Assembly: GCF_027587195.1 (NCBI RefSeq)
Contig: NZ_JAPDDP010000032.1
Span: forward strand, 1-64,000
Direction: 5' to 3'
DNA: 64,000 nucleotides
DNA from: Solirubrobacter phytolaccae
Lineage (GTDB): Bacteria; Actinomycetota; Thermoleophilia; Solirubrobacterales; Solirubrobacteraceae
Shown: one piece after another, positions 42,638 to 52,510 of the stretch
Numbering within the stretch: position 1 is the first letter of the stretch
Layout of the letters: every line of letters begins with the position of its first letter
Notes under the pieces: model-generated
The model's database searches: none
Told to the model about the DNA's origin: nothing
The model's input: the letters and a program-made list of their open reading frames with translations, nothing else
Translations under genes and position numbers: made by a program

Positions 42638-43297
42638 GTGTCCTTGCGCTCTCTGCTCGTGACGGCCCTGGCGGCCGCGCTGCTGTGCGGCTGCGCCGCC
42701 GCTGACGACTGGTCCGAGCCCCACGGCAAGCCCGCCGCCGTCGGCGAGCTCGGCGCCGGCTTCATCGACCCGGACGCGCCGCCCGCGCCGGAGGCGACGA
42801 TCACGCCGCGCCCCGGGTCCTGGGAGCAGGTCCACCCGCCCAAGGGCTACCGCGTGGTGCTGCTCAGCACGGGCGAGGACGCGTCGACCAAGACGCTCGA
42901 GAGCGCCGTCACGCGCTGGGCCGAGGACGAGGACGTGTCGCTCAAGACCGTCGACGCCACCGATCGCCGCGACCACATCGCGCCGATCGTCGCCGCCATG
43001 AAGCTCGGGCCGGACCTGATCATCGCCGCCGGCAACGGCCTCATCGACCCGCTGGCCCTGGTCAGCGCCAACCACCTCGATCGGCAGTTCCTGGTGCTGG
43101 GCGCCGAGATCGCGGAGCCGACGTTCAACGTCACCGCCGCGAACTGGCCCGGCGCCGCGTTCCGCGGCGAAGGCCTCGGCATGCGCGACTCCTACGACCC
43201 GGCCACGTTCACCCCGGAGCGGGCCGCGAACGCCCTGCGGGCGGGCGTCGCGGCCGTCCTCACGGGGACCACCGGGGTCGTCGTCCGGGTCGCGTAG
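42638..43297 (+). CDS. BMP-family-like lipoprotein
   Basis: 219 residues from GTG 42638. A lipoprotein signal ends in LCGC, so Cys19 is the likely lipidated residue. The mature part resembles one half of a BMP/PnrA-type substrate-binding fold (GYRVVLLSTGEDASTKTLESAV, PDLIIAAGNGLIDPLALVSANHLDRQFLVLGAE). It is shorter than the roughly 350-residue transport lipoproteins and no ABC genes follow, so ligand sensing or a decayed binding protein are both possible. Its stop is 3 nt from the convergent gene. Confidence 0.75.
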   Translation: MSLRSLLVTALAAALLCGCAAADDWSEPHGKPAAVGELGAGFIDPDAPPAPEATITPRPGSWEQVHPPKGYRVVLLSTGEDASTKTLESAVTRWAEDEDVSLKTVDATDRRDHIAPIVAAMKLGPDLIIAAGNGLIDPLALVSANHLDRQFLVLGAEIAEPTFNVTAANWPGAAFRGEGLGMRDSYDPATFTPERAANALRAGVAAVLTGTTGVVVRVA

Positions 43298-43300
43298 CGA

Positions 43301-43606
43301 CTACTTCGTCGCCTCCTCGATCTGCTTCGTCGCCGCGTCGATCTGCTCGGCGACGTCCTCCTGGATGGCGTCGGCGTCGGCGCCGGACTGCTCGGTGGCC
43401 GTGTCGACCGCGTCCTCGATGCTCTCCTGAGCGGCCTTGGTCTGCGCGTCGGCGTCCTTCAGGGCCTCCTTCTGGTACTCGAGCGACTGGCGGGTGATCT
43501 CCTTCGCCGTGTCATTGGCGTCGTTGGAGGCGTTGTTGACGACGACGAGCGTGCCGATGCCGAGGACGGCGCTGACGGCGAGAGCGAGGAAGCCACGGAT
43601 GATCAT
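43301..43606 (-). CDS. Small membrane-anchored coiled-coil protein
   Basis: 101 residues. An N-terminal hydrophobic helix (about 4-24) is followed by an almost continuous helical, Glu/Asp/Ala/Lys/Gln-rich region (26-101) with heptad-like spacing. It probably projects a short coiled coil outside the membrane. AAGGA lies about 10 nt upstream of the ATG. No family recognised. Confidence 0.72.
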   Translation of the reverse strand: MIIRGFLALAVSAVLGIGTLVVVNNASNDANDTAKEITRQSLEYQKEALKDADAQTKAAQESIEDAVDTATEQSGADADAIQEDVAEQIDAATKQIEEATK

Positions 43607-43802
43607 TGGGAGGAGGTCCTTTGCGGTTCGTTTGGGGAGGTTGCTGCTGCGAGTGGAAGCCTCCTGTTTTCCGGACCCCCGCATCGACGGGTCAACCGGT
43701 GAATCGTCGGCGGTGAACCGCCACCGGGAGTCGAGCAGGCCTCCGTAACGCGACCGCGCCGCTGTGCGAAGGCGGGGTCGCGGGAACGCTCTACGCGTGT
43801 GG

Positions 43803-44738
43803 CTACCGGCGCGAGCTCCCGGGCGCGGGCATGGCCGACTGGCAGGCGCTCGCCGCCGCCGACGCGACCGGCCTGGCGACGACGCGCGACACGCGCCGCT
43901 TGGCCCGGCCGACCAGGATCCCGGCGAGCACGAGCGCAATCCCGAGCGCCTGACGTGCGCTGAGGAGCTCGCCCGCGAGCACCGTCCCGAGCAGCACGCC
44001 GGTCACCGGGTTCAGCAGCCCGATCAGCCCGACGGTCGACGCCGGTAGATGGCTGAGGCCGCCGAACCAGGCCACGAAGGCGACCGCCGTGGCGATCACC
44101 GTGACGTACGCGAAGCCGAGCGTCGCCTGCGCATCCAGCGCGGGCGGCGCGCCTTCGAGCAGCAGCGCGGGCACGAGCAGCAGCAGGCCACCCGCGACGA
44201 GCTGCCAGGACGTGGACGCGAGCAGCTCGACCTCGCCGCTCCAGCGCTTGGCGAGCACGTAGCCGGCCGCGGACATGAGCATCGCCGTGACGGAGGCCGC
44301 GACGCCGAGCGGGTCGATCGTCCCGCCGCCGCCGAGCAGCATGATCGCGACGCCGGAGATCCCGATGGCTGCGCCGGTGAGCGGGATGAGACGCGGGCGC
44401 TCGGCGACGATCGCCCAGGCCATCAGCATCAGCGCGATCGGCGACGCGGCCATGATCGTCGAGGCGATGCTGGTCGGCAGCCGCTGTGCCGCCAGGTAGA
44501 TGAGCGCGAAGAACGCGCCGACGTTCATCGCGCCGAGCAGCGCCGAGCGCCACCACCAGGCACCGCGCGGACGGGCCCGGGCGACGAGCAGCAGGAGCAG
44601 CCCGGCGGGCAGCGCCCGGATCGCGGCGCCCCACAGCGCGGCGTCGGCGGGCAGGAACTCGCGCGTGACGTAGTAGTTGGAGCCCCACGCGACGGGCGCG
44701 ATCGCGGTGATCAGTGTCCATCGCCAAGTTGCTTCCAT
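43803..44738 (-). CDS. EamA/DMT-superfamily transporter
   Basis: 311 residues from ATG 44738 (GTG 44747 is in frame). Ten hydrophobic helices form two EamA repeats: PVAWGSNYYVTREFLP in the first helix and AASPIALMLMAWAIVAE at the end of the first repeat, with GLIGLLNPVTGVLLGTVLAGE in the second. Such proteins export metabolites or amino acids; the substrate cannot be inferred. A palindrome overlaps the start region, suggesting repression. Confidence 0.9.
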   Translation of the reverse strand: MEATWRWTLITAIAPVAWGSNYYVTREFLPADAALWGAAIRALPAGLLLLLVARARPRGAWWWRSALLGAMNVGAFFALIYLAAQRLPTSIASTIMAASPIALMLMAWAIVAERPRLIPLTGAAIGISGVAIMLLGGGGTIDPLGVAASVTAMLMSAAGYVLAKRWSGEVELLASTSWQLVAGGLLLLVPALLLEGAPPALDAQATLGFAYVTVIATAVAFVAWFGGLSHLPASTVGLIGLLNPVTGVLLGTVLAGELLSARQALGIALVLAGILVGRAKRRVSRVVARPVASAAASACQSAMPAPGSSRR

Positions 44739-44740
44739 GG

Positions 44741-44758
44741 AAGACACTTTAGCGTCTT
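44741..44758. promoter_or_regulatory. Palindrome at the start of the DMT gene, candidate operator
   Basis: An 18-bp imperfect palindrome (AAGAC-A-C-TTTA-G-C-GTCTT) covers the GTG codon and region just upstream of the transporter start. The divergent spacer to 44911 also holds two TGGCCA palindromes 4 nt apart (44801-44816) and a TATAAA box at 44822-44827 that could serve the rightward gene. No regulator gene is adjacent. Confidence 0.4.
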
Positions 44759-44911
44759 AGGAAGATATTTGCCAGTCAGGCTCTTCGCGGGCCGAACATC
44801 TGGCCAGGTTTGGCCAATCCTTATAAAGCAGTTGCAGCGCGTACTACTGTGGACGTTGGCCGCACTCCCCCTCCATCGCGGCCGCTCCCCTCTCGCTCCT
44901 TAGGAGTTCCG

Positions 44912-46633
44912 ATGCCGGAACGCTTCGTCTCCCGACGGCGTTGGCGCCTGCTTGCGCCCGCGTTGTCGGCCCTCCTCGTCCTGCCTGCCACCGCTTCGGC
45001 CGCGCCCCTGTCCGCGGCGGGCGGGATGACCGTGTTCAGCGCCGGCAACGCCACGGTCACCGGCAACGAGAACGACGGCTCGATGGCCGTCGGCGGCGAC
45101 CTCCTCCTGCCCGCGGGCGGTGACTACCGCGTCGGCAACAACAACGCGAGCCCGTACAAGATCGACGGCAAGCCGTTCGCGCTCTACGTCGGCGGGACCG
45201 TGCGCTTCAACGGCGGACGGCTGACGGTCAACAACAACCAGTACGCGCGTGTCGTGGACGGTGCGGGGCTGACCGGCGCGACGAGCGGCGGCACGGCCTC
45301 GATCACCCGCGCGGGTGCGAGCGGGGCGATCGCGCTCAACACCGGGCAGCCGTCGTCGACGATGTTCGGCGCGCCCGCGAACGCGATCGACTTCGCCGGC
45401 GCGTTGACGTCGCTGCGCGCCGAGGCGGACGCGTACGGCGCATTGACGCCGACGGTCACGCCGACCAACGCCAACGGCGACCCCTTGAGCTGGAGCGGTG
45501 CCGGGACCGTCGACCCCTACCTGCGGCTCTCGTCGGGAACCAACGTGTGGCGGCTCACCGCCGACCAGCTGCGCAGGCTGGGCACGATCACGTTCCGCTC
45601 GATGCCGAGTGACGCGACCCTCGTGATCGCGGTCCCGGACTGGACCACCGGCACCTGGCGCGCGCCGAACTTCTCCGGCATCGGCCTCACGCAGGCCAAG
45701 CGCATCCTGCTCGCGTTCCCGAACGCGACGGGCCTGACGCTGGACCCGAGCAGCGCGACCGTGGAAGGCACGATCCTGGCGCCGCGCGCGGCCGTGTCGC
45801 TGCTGACGCGCTCGAACGTCGAGGGCAGCGTGATCGCCGCGAGCTTCAGCCACACGGGCGGCGGCGAGATCCACCACGCGCCGTTCGCGGGTGACCTGCC
45901 GGAGGTGACGCCAACGCCAACGCCGACCCCCACGCCAACGCCAAGCCCCACGCCGACGCCAAGCCCGACGCCGACGCCGACCCCTTCGCCCGAGCCCACG
46001 CCGAGCCCGACCCCGACGCCGAGCCCCACGCCTTCGCCGACGCCCAGCCCGACGCCCGAGCCCACGCCGAGCCCAACGCCCGAGCCGACGCCCAGCCCGA
46101 CCCCGAGCCCCACGCCTTCGCCGACGGCAACGCCGACCCCCTCGCCCGAGCCCACGCCGAGCCCGACCCCCACGCCGGCCCCGACGGTCTCGCCCGAGCC
46201 GACGCCGTCCCCCACGACGACGCCGCTCCCTGAGGCCACGCCGGTCCCGGCCACGCCCGCCGCGGCAACCGTCACGCCGTCGCCGACGCCGGCCGCGGAG
46301 GGCGGCATCCTCGCCGCGACCGAGACCCGTCGCGTCGGCACCGCGAAGCTCACCGGCCTCGCCGGCTGCGTGAAGTCCACGCGCACCGCCACGGTCTCCG
46401 GCCGCAGCCTCCGCACCGTCGTCTTCCGCGTCGACGGCAAGAAGGTCCGCACGGTCAAGGCGACGCGCAACGGCACCCGCGCGGCCAGCAAGATCAGCGT
46501 CGCCAAGCTCCAGCGCGGCACGCACAAGGTCACCGCGCGCGTGACGTTCACGGACGGCACGAAGGCGCGCACGCTCACGATCCGCTTCTCCAAGTGCGCA
46601 ACCGGCGCCGTCTCCCCGCACTTCACGGGCTGA
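44912..46633 (+). CDS. Secreted choice-of-anchor-A protein with Pro-Thr-rich stalk
   Basis: 573 residues from ATG 44912, preceded by AGGAG. A signal peptide (about 1-31) leads to a choice-of-anchor-A domain (about 35-330): [16 protein letters not shown] and [16 protein letters not shown]...[10 protein letters not shown] are typical. A Pro-Thr/Pro-Ser repeat stalk of about 125 residues (genome about 45906-46280) follows, then a C-terminal beta domain with two Cys. It is a surface or matrix protein; the stalk would extend it across the wall. The L,D-transpeptidase gene overlaps its 3' end by 40 bp. Confidence 0.87.
   Translation: MPERFVSRRRWRLLAPALSALLVLPATASAAPLSAAGGMTVFSAGNATVTGNENDGSMAVGGDLLLPAGGDYRVGNNNASPYKIDGKPFALYVGGTVRFNGGRLTVNNNQYARVVDGAGLTGATSGGTASITRAGASGAIALNTGQPSSTMFGAPANAIDFAGALTSLRAEADAYGALTPTVTPTNANGDPLSWSGAGTVDPYLRLSSGTNVWRLTADQLRRLGTITFRSMPSDATLVIAVPDWTTGTWRAPNFSGIGLTQAKRILLAFPNATGLTLDPSSATVEGTILAPRAAVSLLTRSNVEGSVIAASFSHTGGGEIHHAPFAGDLPEVTPTPTPTPTPTPSPTPTPSPTPTPTPSPEPTPSPTPTPSPTPSPTPSPTPEPTPSPTPEPTPSPTPSPTPSPTATPTPSPEPTPSPTPTPAPTVSPEPTPSPTTTPLPEATPVPATPAAATVTPSPTPAAEGGILAATETRRVGTAKLTGLAGCVKSTRTATVSGRSLRTVVFRVDGKKVRTVKATRNGTRAASKISVAKLQRGTHKVTARVTFTDGTKARTLTIRFSKCATGAVSPHFTG
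45906..46280 (+). repeat. Low-complexity Pro-Thr-Pro-Ser coding repeat
   Basis: Tandem CC(G/C)ACGCC-type hexamers encode [14 protein letters not shown] units. The tract may vary in length by slippage and probably forms an extended, possibly glycosylated stalk. Confidence 0.85.
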
Positions 46634-47259
46634 TCGTCGCCGCGACGCTCGCGTTCGCCGCCCCGGCGAGCGCGAGCACGTGGGCGCACCCGGTGAACAT
46701 CGTCGCCATCCGCGCCCAGCCGGACACGGCCGCCAAGCGCGTCGCGACCACGCGTCTTCTCACCGAGGACAAGCTGGCGGAGGTGTACCTCGTGCTGCAA
46801 CGCCGCGACGGTTGGGTCAAGGTCCGCGTCCCCGGCCGGCCGAACGGTCGCACGGGCTGGGTCCGGCGCACGGCACTCGGTCCGCTCAACACCGTCGACA
46901 CGCGCATCACGGTCAACCGCAAGACGGCCACGCTGACGCTCACGAAGGCCGGCCGCACCGTCTTCAAGACCCGCGTCGGTGTCGGCAAGCCGTCCACGCC
47001 CACGCCCGCCGGCCACTTCTGGGTGCGCGAGAAGCTCCGCTTGACCAACGCGCCGATGTACGGCGCCTACGCCCTCGGCACCTCGGCCTACGCGAAGGTC
47101 TCCGACTGGCCGGGCGGCGGCGTCGTCGGCATCCACGGGACGGACCAGCCCGAGCTCATCCCGGGCCGGCCGTCGCACGGCTGCGTCCGCGTCCGCAACG
47201 CCGACATGACCAGGCTCTACACGTTCACGCCCGTCGGCACGCCGATCACCATCGTCTGA
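46594..47259 (+). CDS. Secreted L,D-transpeptidase (YkuD) with SH3-like domain
   Basis: 221 residues from GTG 46594, inside the 3' end of the upstream gene. A signal peptide (about 8-28) is followed by an SH3b-like region (about 30-92, with [10 protein letters not shown] and [18 protein letters not shown]) and a YkuD domain (about 100-221). The catalytic HG...SHGCVR motif is complete (Cys197). It forms 3-3 cross-links in peptidoglycan or attaches proteins to it. Overlap with the choice-of-anchor-A gene suggests joint expression. Confidence 0.92.
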   Translation: MRNRRRLPALHGLIVAATLAFAAPASASTWAHPVNIVAIRAQPDTAAKRVATTRLLTEDKLAEVYLVLQRRDGWVKVRVPGRPNGRTGWVRRTALGPLNTVDTRITVNRKTATLTLTKAGRTVFKTRVGVGKPSTPTPAGHFWVREKLRLTNAPMYGAYALGTSAYAKVSDWPGGGVVGIHGTDQPELIPGRPSHGCVRVRNADMTRLYTFTPVGTPITIV

Positions 47260-47346
47260 AGCCTGACACGGATAGGCGTGGGATTTCGCTCTAGCAAGCG
47301 ATATCGCCGCGTTTCGCGTACGCAGCCTGAAAGAGTCACGGTGTTG

Positions 47347-48765
47347 ATGCTGCGAACAGTTGACACGGCGGAGAAACCGCGCGACGAGCGCCGGCGCGCG
47401 GAGGAGCCGGCACCTGATCCGCACGCGCTGCTCGCGCTGCAGCGGTCCGCAGGCAACCAGGCCGTCGCCCGCATGGTCCAGACGCGGGCGCAGCACGCCA
47501 CGCTCCAGCGCGCGATCGACGGCGGCAACGACGAATACGCCGACAACCGGCAGCGCGTCCGCATGGGCACCAAGCTCGGGACGATCGTCGGGATCCAGAA
47601 CAAGAAGACCTACAAGGTCACCTTCGACGGCAGCACGAAGATCGAGAAGATCGACGCGGCGAAGCTCGACCTCAGCGACGAGGCGGCGCCGTCGGCGGAC
47701 GCCGGGGCCACGCCGAACGCGGTGCCCGGCCAGCAGCCGCCGCAGGCGCCCGAGCCGTACACGCCCACGCGGGCCACCGTCATCCAGGGCGAGAGCATCT
47801 GGACCCTGAAGCTCGAGGACGCCGACGGCAACGACGTCGGCACCCGGACGCTGAGCGTCAAGCAGCTCAAGGCGTTGCTCGGCGCGAAGGTCTTCGAGGG
47901 CGCGGGCACGTCCCCCAAGGCCGGCTCGTGGGCCATCACCGGCCCGCTGCCGGTCGGACCGTGGCTCGACACGCACCTGACCAAGAAGGGCGACCTGATC
48001 AAGCAGTTCGAGTCCGCGGAGCGCTTCCGGGCCTTCGAGGCGCGCGCCCAAGGCCTCATGGGCAACGTCGCGAACACCCCGAACCAGAACCAGGCCACGA
48101 TCTTCGCCCGCCTCGAGGCGTTGGGTGAAGCCAGGGCCGAGCAGCGCAAGGGCGAGGGCCACGGGTCGGTGAAGATGACCAAGATCCCGCTGCTGGTCAA
48201 ACCCCAGCTCAGCGTCGGGGGCGCGAACCGCCTGATCACGCACCTCTACACCCAGGCGGGCAACGAGACGGAGCTGCGCTGCTACCTCGGCAACGACAAG
48301 GGCGCCTACCAGCGCGTGCACACGTCGTTGACGATGGACGACGAGCGGACGTCGCACACCATGGTGCAGACCGGCGAGGACATCGCCGTGCCCGGCTGGA
48401 TGAGCGCGCCCGGTGCCACGCGGATCGGCTTCAACGCCAAAGAGGGAGCCGCACTGGGCTACGGGAACCGCAAGCTCACCGAGCGCGACAAGGCCACGAG
48501 CACCGTGAAGACGCCGGCCGGCGTCGGCGACATCCAGGGCCAAGCGCACTCCGAGCTGAGCCAGCCCGAGCTCGACGGCAGCACCCTCCTGGCCGTCCGC
48601 TTCAACCGGGCGCTCGACGACGTCTTCAAGGACATCTTCACGGGCACCCCTCAAGAGCGCGAGGTCAAGGGCATCACGGCCGACTTCACGATCCTCGACA
48701 AGGAGTGGCAGTCCCCCGCCCACAAGGGGACGCCGGAGGCCGAGTTCCACAGCAGCGGCATGTGA
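47347..48765 (+). CDS. Unknown protein with the LQR-GN-AV motif of injection-system cargo
   Basis: 472 residues from ATG 47347; GTG 47341 and TTG 47344 are in frame, all within reach of GAAAGAG (47329-47335). There is no signal peptide. Residues 28-45 read [18 protein letters not shown], a motif found at the N-terminus of many actinobacterial proteins linked to extracellular contractile injection systems (often with DUF4157). The middle and C-terminal parts match no family I know: a possible SH3-like barrel (about 70-110), then mixed alpha/beta. It may be loaded cargo or a toxin-like effector. No tail-sheath or baseplate gene is in view. Confidence 0.7.
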   Translation: MLRTVDTAEKPRDERRRAEEPAPDPHALLALQRSAGNQAVARMVQTRAQHATLQRAIDGGNDEYADNRQRVRMGTKLGTIVGIQNKKTYKVTFDGSTKIEKIDAAKLDLSDEAAPSADAGATPNAVPGQQPPQAPEPYTPTRATVIQGESIWTLKLEDADGNDVGTRTLSVKQLKALLGAKVFEGAGTSPKAGSWAITGPLPVGPWLDTHLTKKGDLIKQFESAERFRAFEARAQGLMGNVANTPNQNQATIFARLEALGEARAEQRKGEGHGSVKMTKIPLLVKPQLSVGGANRLITHLYTQAGNETELRCYLGNDKGAYQRVHTSLTMDDERTSHTMVQTGEDIAVPGWMSAPGATRIGFNAKEGAALGYGNRKLTERDKATSTVKTPAGVGDIQGQAHSELSQPELDGSTLLAVRFNRALDDVFKDIFTGTPQEREVKGITADFTILDKEWQSPAHKGTPEAEFHSSGM

Positions 48766-48795
48766 CGCCGCCGCGGCCCCCGGCCTCCTGTCCGT

Positions 48796-51369
48796 CTACG
48801 GCGTGGTGGTCGACAGCGTGAACGTCAGCGTCTTGCTGTACGCGCCCGTGCGCAGCGCGTCCGTCGATGCCACGCGCTGTTTGAACGCGATGTCCACGGT
48901 GTCGTTGGAGACCGGCGCGTTCCAGGCCGACTTGGAGAACGCGACCTGCAGCGGCTCCGGCAGCGAGAACGCGCCGTTGACCAGGTGGCCCGGCTCGCTC
49001 ACGGTCAGCGCCGCGTCACCCGCGGTGGAGATCACGTTCGCGGTGGTCGCGGCCGTGTACTCCTTCTCCAGGCCCGGCGTGAACGTGCCGAACGTGGCCG
49101 GCGTGCCCAGCGTCAACGACAGGGTCGCGGCGACGTCGCCGCCGGCCGAACCCGGGACGTCGACGCCGTACGGCGCGCAGCCGCCCGTCGCGTCGTAGAA
49201 GCCGCCGCCGGCGAGGCCGGGGCCGGTGATCTGCGGCTTGTTGCCGGCCGCGGGCGAGCCCGTGTACGGCGTGTCCCACCACTGCTTGAAGAACTCCTCG
49301 AGCTTGTTGTGGCAGGCCGGGGACTGGTTCGGGAGGTACTTGTGGAACTCGGCCTTCAGCGGCGCCTCCTCCATCGAGCCGCCGCGGTAGGCGACCTGGA
49401 TGTGCCGGAGCGCGGCGTTGTAGTTCTCCTTGCCGAGGATCGCGCGCAGGGCGAGGTACGACGTGCCCGGACGCGTGTAGGCGTTGGACGTGCCGTTCAT
49501 CGTCACCGACGTGGGGTTGCTCGGCGCGGTGTTCCAGAACGTCGTGCTGGTGCTGTTGTAGTTGGTGTTGAAGCGAGCCACGAGCGAAGCCTCGAAGGCT
49601 GCGTCACCGGCCGTCGTGCCCTGGCCGCCGGCCGCGTTGGCCGCCGTGAGAGCCGTCTGGTAGTACTCGGCCGTCGTCGCCTGACCCTCCTTGAACCACA
49701 TCAGCTTGGGCGCGCCCTCGGCGACGTTGTCGCCCCACCACTGGTGCATGTTCTCGTGCGCGAACGTGTTGATGTTCGTGCCCTGCGCGCCGCCGATCGT
49801 GCCGCCGACGAAGACGATCTTCGTCTGCATCTCTTCCTCGAAGGAGGCACTCGGCAGGGCGACCACGATGCCGTTCGCGTTGAACGGGAACGGGCCGGTG
49901 ATCGACTCCTGGAAGTGCGTGATCGCTTCCTGCTGGTCCATCGCGACGCGGTTGAGCGCCTTGCGCGCGGCCGTGATGCCGGAGTCCTGCGCCTCGAAGT
50001 AGACGACGTCGTTCGCGCCGTCGCGGAACGAGTAGTCGAAGTTGCCGACGCTGTTCTCGACGAGGTAGTTCGCGATCGGCTCGCTGGACTTCCAGTGGTA
50101 GCTCGTCGAGCCGTCGGGGAAGTTCGTGCTCGGCGCGTCGTCGCCGGAGGTCACGAGGCGGCCCGGGCCGATGGCGAGCTTGCCCTTGGTGACCGTGTCG
50201 TAGATGTCGTACGTCGGCTTGACGGACGGGTGGTTGTTGAGCGGCATCCAGGCCTCGGTGCCGGTCGGCTCGGAGGTGACCATCGCGCCCTGGCTGCCCG
50301 CCGTGTTGTTGCGGAACCAGCCCTCGGTGCCGGTCGGCGACGGACGCACGCCCGGGCGGCCCGTGTAGTTGACCGTGACCGTGAAGTCGGTGCCGGACGG
50401 GATCGGCGCGCTCGGCGTGATGACCAGCTTGGTCTCACCGCACGGCAGGTTCTGGTTGGCCGCCTGGCTGTTGATCGGCGGGCACGCCGGCGGGTTCGGG
50501 TTGGCCGCGTTGATCGGGATCGTGAGGCCGGTGCGGTGCGCCAGCGGGTCCGGATCGTCCTGCCCGTTCGGGTCGCCCGGGTAGGTCGGCTGCGCGAACT
50601 TGAACGTCGCCGGCTGGCCGTTGACCGTGACCGAGCCGACCGTGAAGTCCGGGCCCGGCACCGTCGCGCTCGTCACGCCGTTCTTGCGATCGAAGTCGAG
50701 GCTGAAGTCGCTCAGGCACTGCGTCGAGCGCTGCTGCAGGTCCACGTGCGTGCCCGGCAGGAACAGGTTCGTGAGCGCGTCGTAGTTGATGAAGACGTCG
50801 CTGTGGAGGCTCGCGTAGCCGCCGTTGCCGATGTCCGGGTACACGCGGTCGCCGGGCTTGGCGAGCGTGTGGGCGCCCGAGGTGCAGTCCTCGGCGGCTG
50901 CCGCACGGGCACCGGCGGTGCGAGCGGCCGGCAGGCGAACGGCCGAGCCGCGGACGGGCGTGCCGCCCTGGATGCGGATGTCGCGCTCGCTCGTCGCGCA
51001 CCCGAGGCCGTCGGCCTCCGTCAGCGACGGCGTGCACGCCGCCAGGTAGTAGTTGCCGCGGCTCAGCCCCGCGGGCAGCTTGACGTCCAGCGTGTACGCC
51101 TTCGTCGCGCCCGCGGCGACCCTCACCGTGGTCGTGCCGACGAACTGCGCCTTCGCCCCCGTGCGCTGCACGCGCACGCTGACCGGCGCGGTGACCGCGC
51201 GCGAGGTCCGGTTGACCACTTCACCGCGCACCGTGCCGGCGCGCGCGTTCGGCGCCAGCGAGCTGACCGAGCTCACCGACACGCCGGGCGCCGAGGCCAG
51301 CGCCGGCCCGGCGGCCACGCCGAGTACGAGCAGTGCGGCGCCGGCGGCACGCGCTTTCAATAGCTTCAT
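48796..51369 (-). CDS. Secreted M1-family metallopeptidase with C-terminal module
   Basis: 857 residues from ATG 51369, preceded by GGAGGG. A signal peptide (1-26) and an extra N-terminal beta domain (about 30-135) precede the M1 peptidase. The zinc site is HENMH followed 18 residues later by the third ligand Glu (WFKEG), as in aminopeptidase N-like enzymes. The final 116 residues are the shared module. It lacks part of the helical C-terminal domain of classic aminopeptidase N. It should trim peptides outside the cell. Confidence 0.92.
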   Translation of the reverse strand: MKLLKARAAGAALLVLGVAAGPALASAPGVSVSSVSSLAPNARAGTVRGEVVNRTSRAVTAPVSVRVQRTGAKAQFVGTTTVRVAAGATKAYTLDVKLPAGLSRGNYYLAACTPSLTEADGLGCATSERDIRIQGGTPVRGSAVRLPAARTAGARAAAAEDCTSGAHTLAKPGDRVYPDIGNGGYASLHSDVFINYDALTNLFLPGTHVDLQQRSTQCLSDFSLDFDRKNGVTSATVPGPDFTVGSVTVNGQPATFKFAQPTYPGDPNGQDDPDPLAHRTGLTIPINAANPNPPACPPINSQAANQNLPCGETKLVITPSAPIPSGTDFTVTVNYTGRPGVRPSPTGTEGWFRNNTAGSQGAMVTSEPTGTEAWMPLNNHPSVKPTYDIYDTVTKGKLAIGPGRLVTSGDDAPSTNFPDGSTSYHWKSSEPIANYLVENSVGNFDYSFRDGANDVVYFEAQDSGITAARKALNRVAMDQQEAITHFQESITGPFPFNANGIVVALPSASFEEEMQTKIVFVGGTIGGAQGTNINTFAHENMHQWWGDNVAEGAPKLMWFKEGQATTAEYYQTALTAANAAGGQGTTAGDAAFEASLVARFNTNYNSTSTTFWNTAPSNPTSVTMNGTSNAYTRPGTSYLALRAILGKENYNAALRHIQVAYRGGSMEEAPLKAEFHKYLPNQSPACHNKLEEFFKQWWDTPYTGSPAAGNKPQITGPGLAGGGFYDATGGCAPYGVDVPGSAGGDVAATLSLTLGTPATFGTFTPGLEKEYTAATTANVISTAGDAALTVSEPGHLVNGAFSLPEPLQVAFSKSAWNAPVSNDTVDIAFKQRVASTDALRTGAYSKTLTFTLSTTTP

Positions 51370-51429
51370 AGATCCCTCCGTAGACCCGCTCGCAACGTGC
51401 GAGCAACGGCGGGACCGTGGCAGGAGAAG

Positions 51430-52467
51430 ATGAGCGCTCGGCGAGACTCTCATATTTGTCGATCAAGAAAGTGTGGTTTGCTCGTGGTGGTGGGCGCGTG
51501 GCTCGCGGCCGCCGCGCCGGCGTCAGCCGCGCTGAAGGTCATCGACGTGCAGAGCGGCAAGCGCTCGACCCTCGTGAAGGACTCCCCCGCGGAGGGCTGG
51601 ACGTCGCTCGAGTGGACGGCCGACGGCTCCGCGTTGATCGGCGTCGCGAACGAGTCGCTCGGTGAGGAAGTCGAAGTCCGCCGCTACCCGGTGGCCGGCG
51701 GGCGCGGGAAGCTCCTGCGGCGGCTGCCGGACGCGTTCGACGCCGTGCTCAGCCCGGGCGGGACGCGCGTCGCCGCGCTCTACGACCACGGCCAGGGACT
51801 GCGCGGCGACCGCGGCGGCGTGGTGATCCGCGACGTGGCCTCCGGTCGCCGGCTCGCGAAGCTGCCGCAGTTCGCCGAAGGCGACGACCTCTACGAGAGC
51901 AGCCTCAACCTCACCTGGTCGCGCGACGGCACGCGGGTCGCCTACTTCGCGCGGGAGCGCAAGGGTGAGACGTTGCGGGTCGCGGACGCCGCCTCCGGCC
52001 GCATCCTCCGGCGCCTCGACGGCAAAGGCCTCTACGGCGTCTCCTTCGAAGCGTTCTCCCCGGCCGGCGACCGCCTGGTGTACGCCGGCGGCTCCACCGG
52101 CTGGATGCGCGTGCTCGACATCGCCTCGGGCAAGAGCCACCGACTCGGGATCAACGGTTCCCGCGAGGCGTGGGCGCCCGCCGGTGAGCGGATCGCGGTC
52201 GCCTCAGGCGAGGAGGTGGTGGTCAGCGGTGAGGACCAGCGCTTCGGCACGCCGGTCGCGGCCGGCGAGAACGTCGAGGGCATCGTCTGGTCCCCCGACG
52301 GCACGCAGCTCGCGGTCGTGCTGCGCAGCTACAACGCCGACAGCGACACCGCGCTCGCGCTCATGACGCCGGGCCAGAAGCCACGGATGCTGATCCCGTT
52401 CCGCAAGCGCGGGATCTTCGGCCTCGAGTGGTCGCCGGACTCCCGCCGGATCGCGTACGAGGACTGA
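51430..52467 (+). CDS. Secreted WD40/TolB-like beta-propeller protein
   Basis: 345 residues from ATG 51430, preceded by AGGAG. A signal peptide (about 14-34) precedes repeated TolB/WD40-like blades with the W-S-P/R-D-G-x-x-x-A pattern (TWSRDGTRVAYFA, VWSPDGTQLAVVL, EWSPDSRRIAYED). It resembles periplasmic TolB-like or dipeptidyl-peptidase propellers but has no hydrolase domain. Extracellular or cell-envelope scaffold. A strong bidirectional terminator follows. Confidence 0.82.
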   Translation: MSARRDSHICRSRKCGLLVVVGAWLAAAAPASAALKVIDVQSGKRSTLVKDSPAEGWTSLEWTADGSALIGVANESLGEEVEVRRYPVAGGRGKLLRRLPDAFDAVLSPGGTRVAALYDHGQGLRGDRGGVVIRDVASGRRLAKLPQFAEGDDLYESSLNLTWSRDGTRVAYFARERKGETLRVADAASGRILRRLDGKGLYGVSFEAFSPAGDRLVYAGGSTGWMRVLDIASGKSHRLGINGSREAWAPAGERIAVASGEEVVVSGEDQRFGTPVAAGENVEGIVWSPDGTQLAVVLRSYNADSDTALALMTPGQKPRMLIPFRKRGIFGLEWSPDSRRIAYED

Positions 52468-52497
52468 CGCGCGGTCCCGGTTGCCCGGGACCGCGCG
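52468..52497. terminator. Bidirectional hairpin terminator
   Basis: A perfect 13-bp stem (52468-52480 with 52485-52497) with a TTGC loop begins at the base after the propeller gene's stop codon and lies 14 nt from the stop of the convergent fungalysin gene. No T-run, but position and stability argue for termination of both transcripts. Confidence 0.8.
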
Positions 52498-52510
52498 AAG
52501 TGTCATCGCG

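Noticed and set aside
45906-46280. Possible CRISPR-like array
   Set aside because: The short hexamer repeats are in frame and encode Pro-Thr units; there are no spacers.
45517-48750. Long minus-strand frame containing Gly-Val repeats
   Set aside because: The repeats are the reverse of the Pro-Thr stalk; three real genes lie on the plus strand.
48766-48795. Terminator between the LQR-motif gene and the M1 peptidase gene
   Set aside because: Only short, broken GC pairings are present; nothing comparable to the hairpins at 52468 or 59987.
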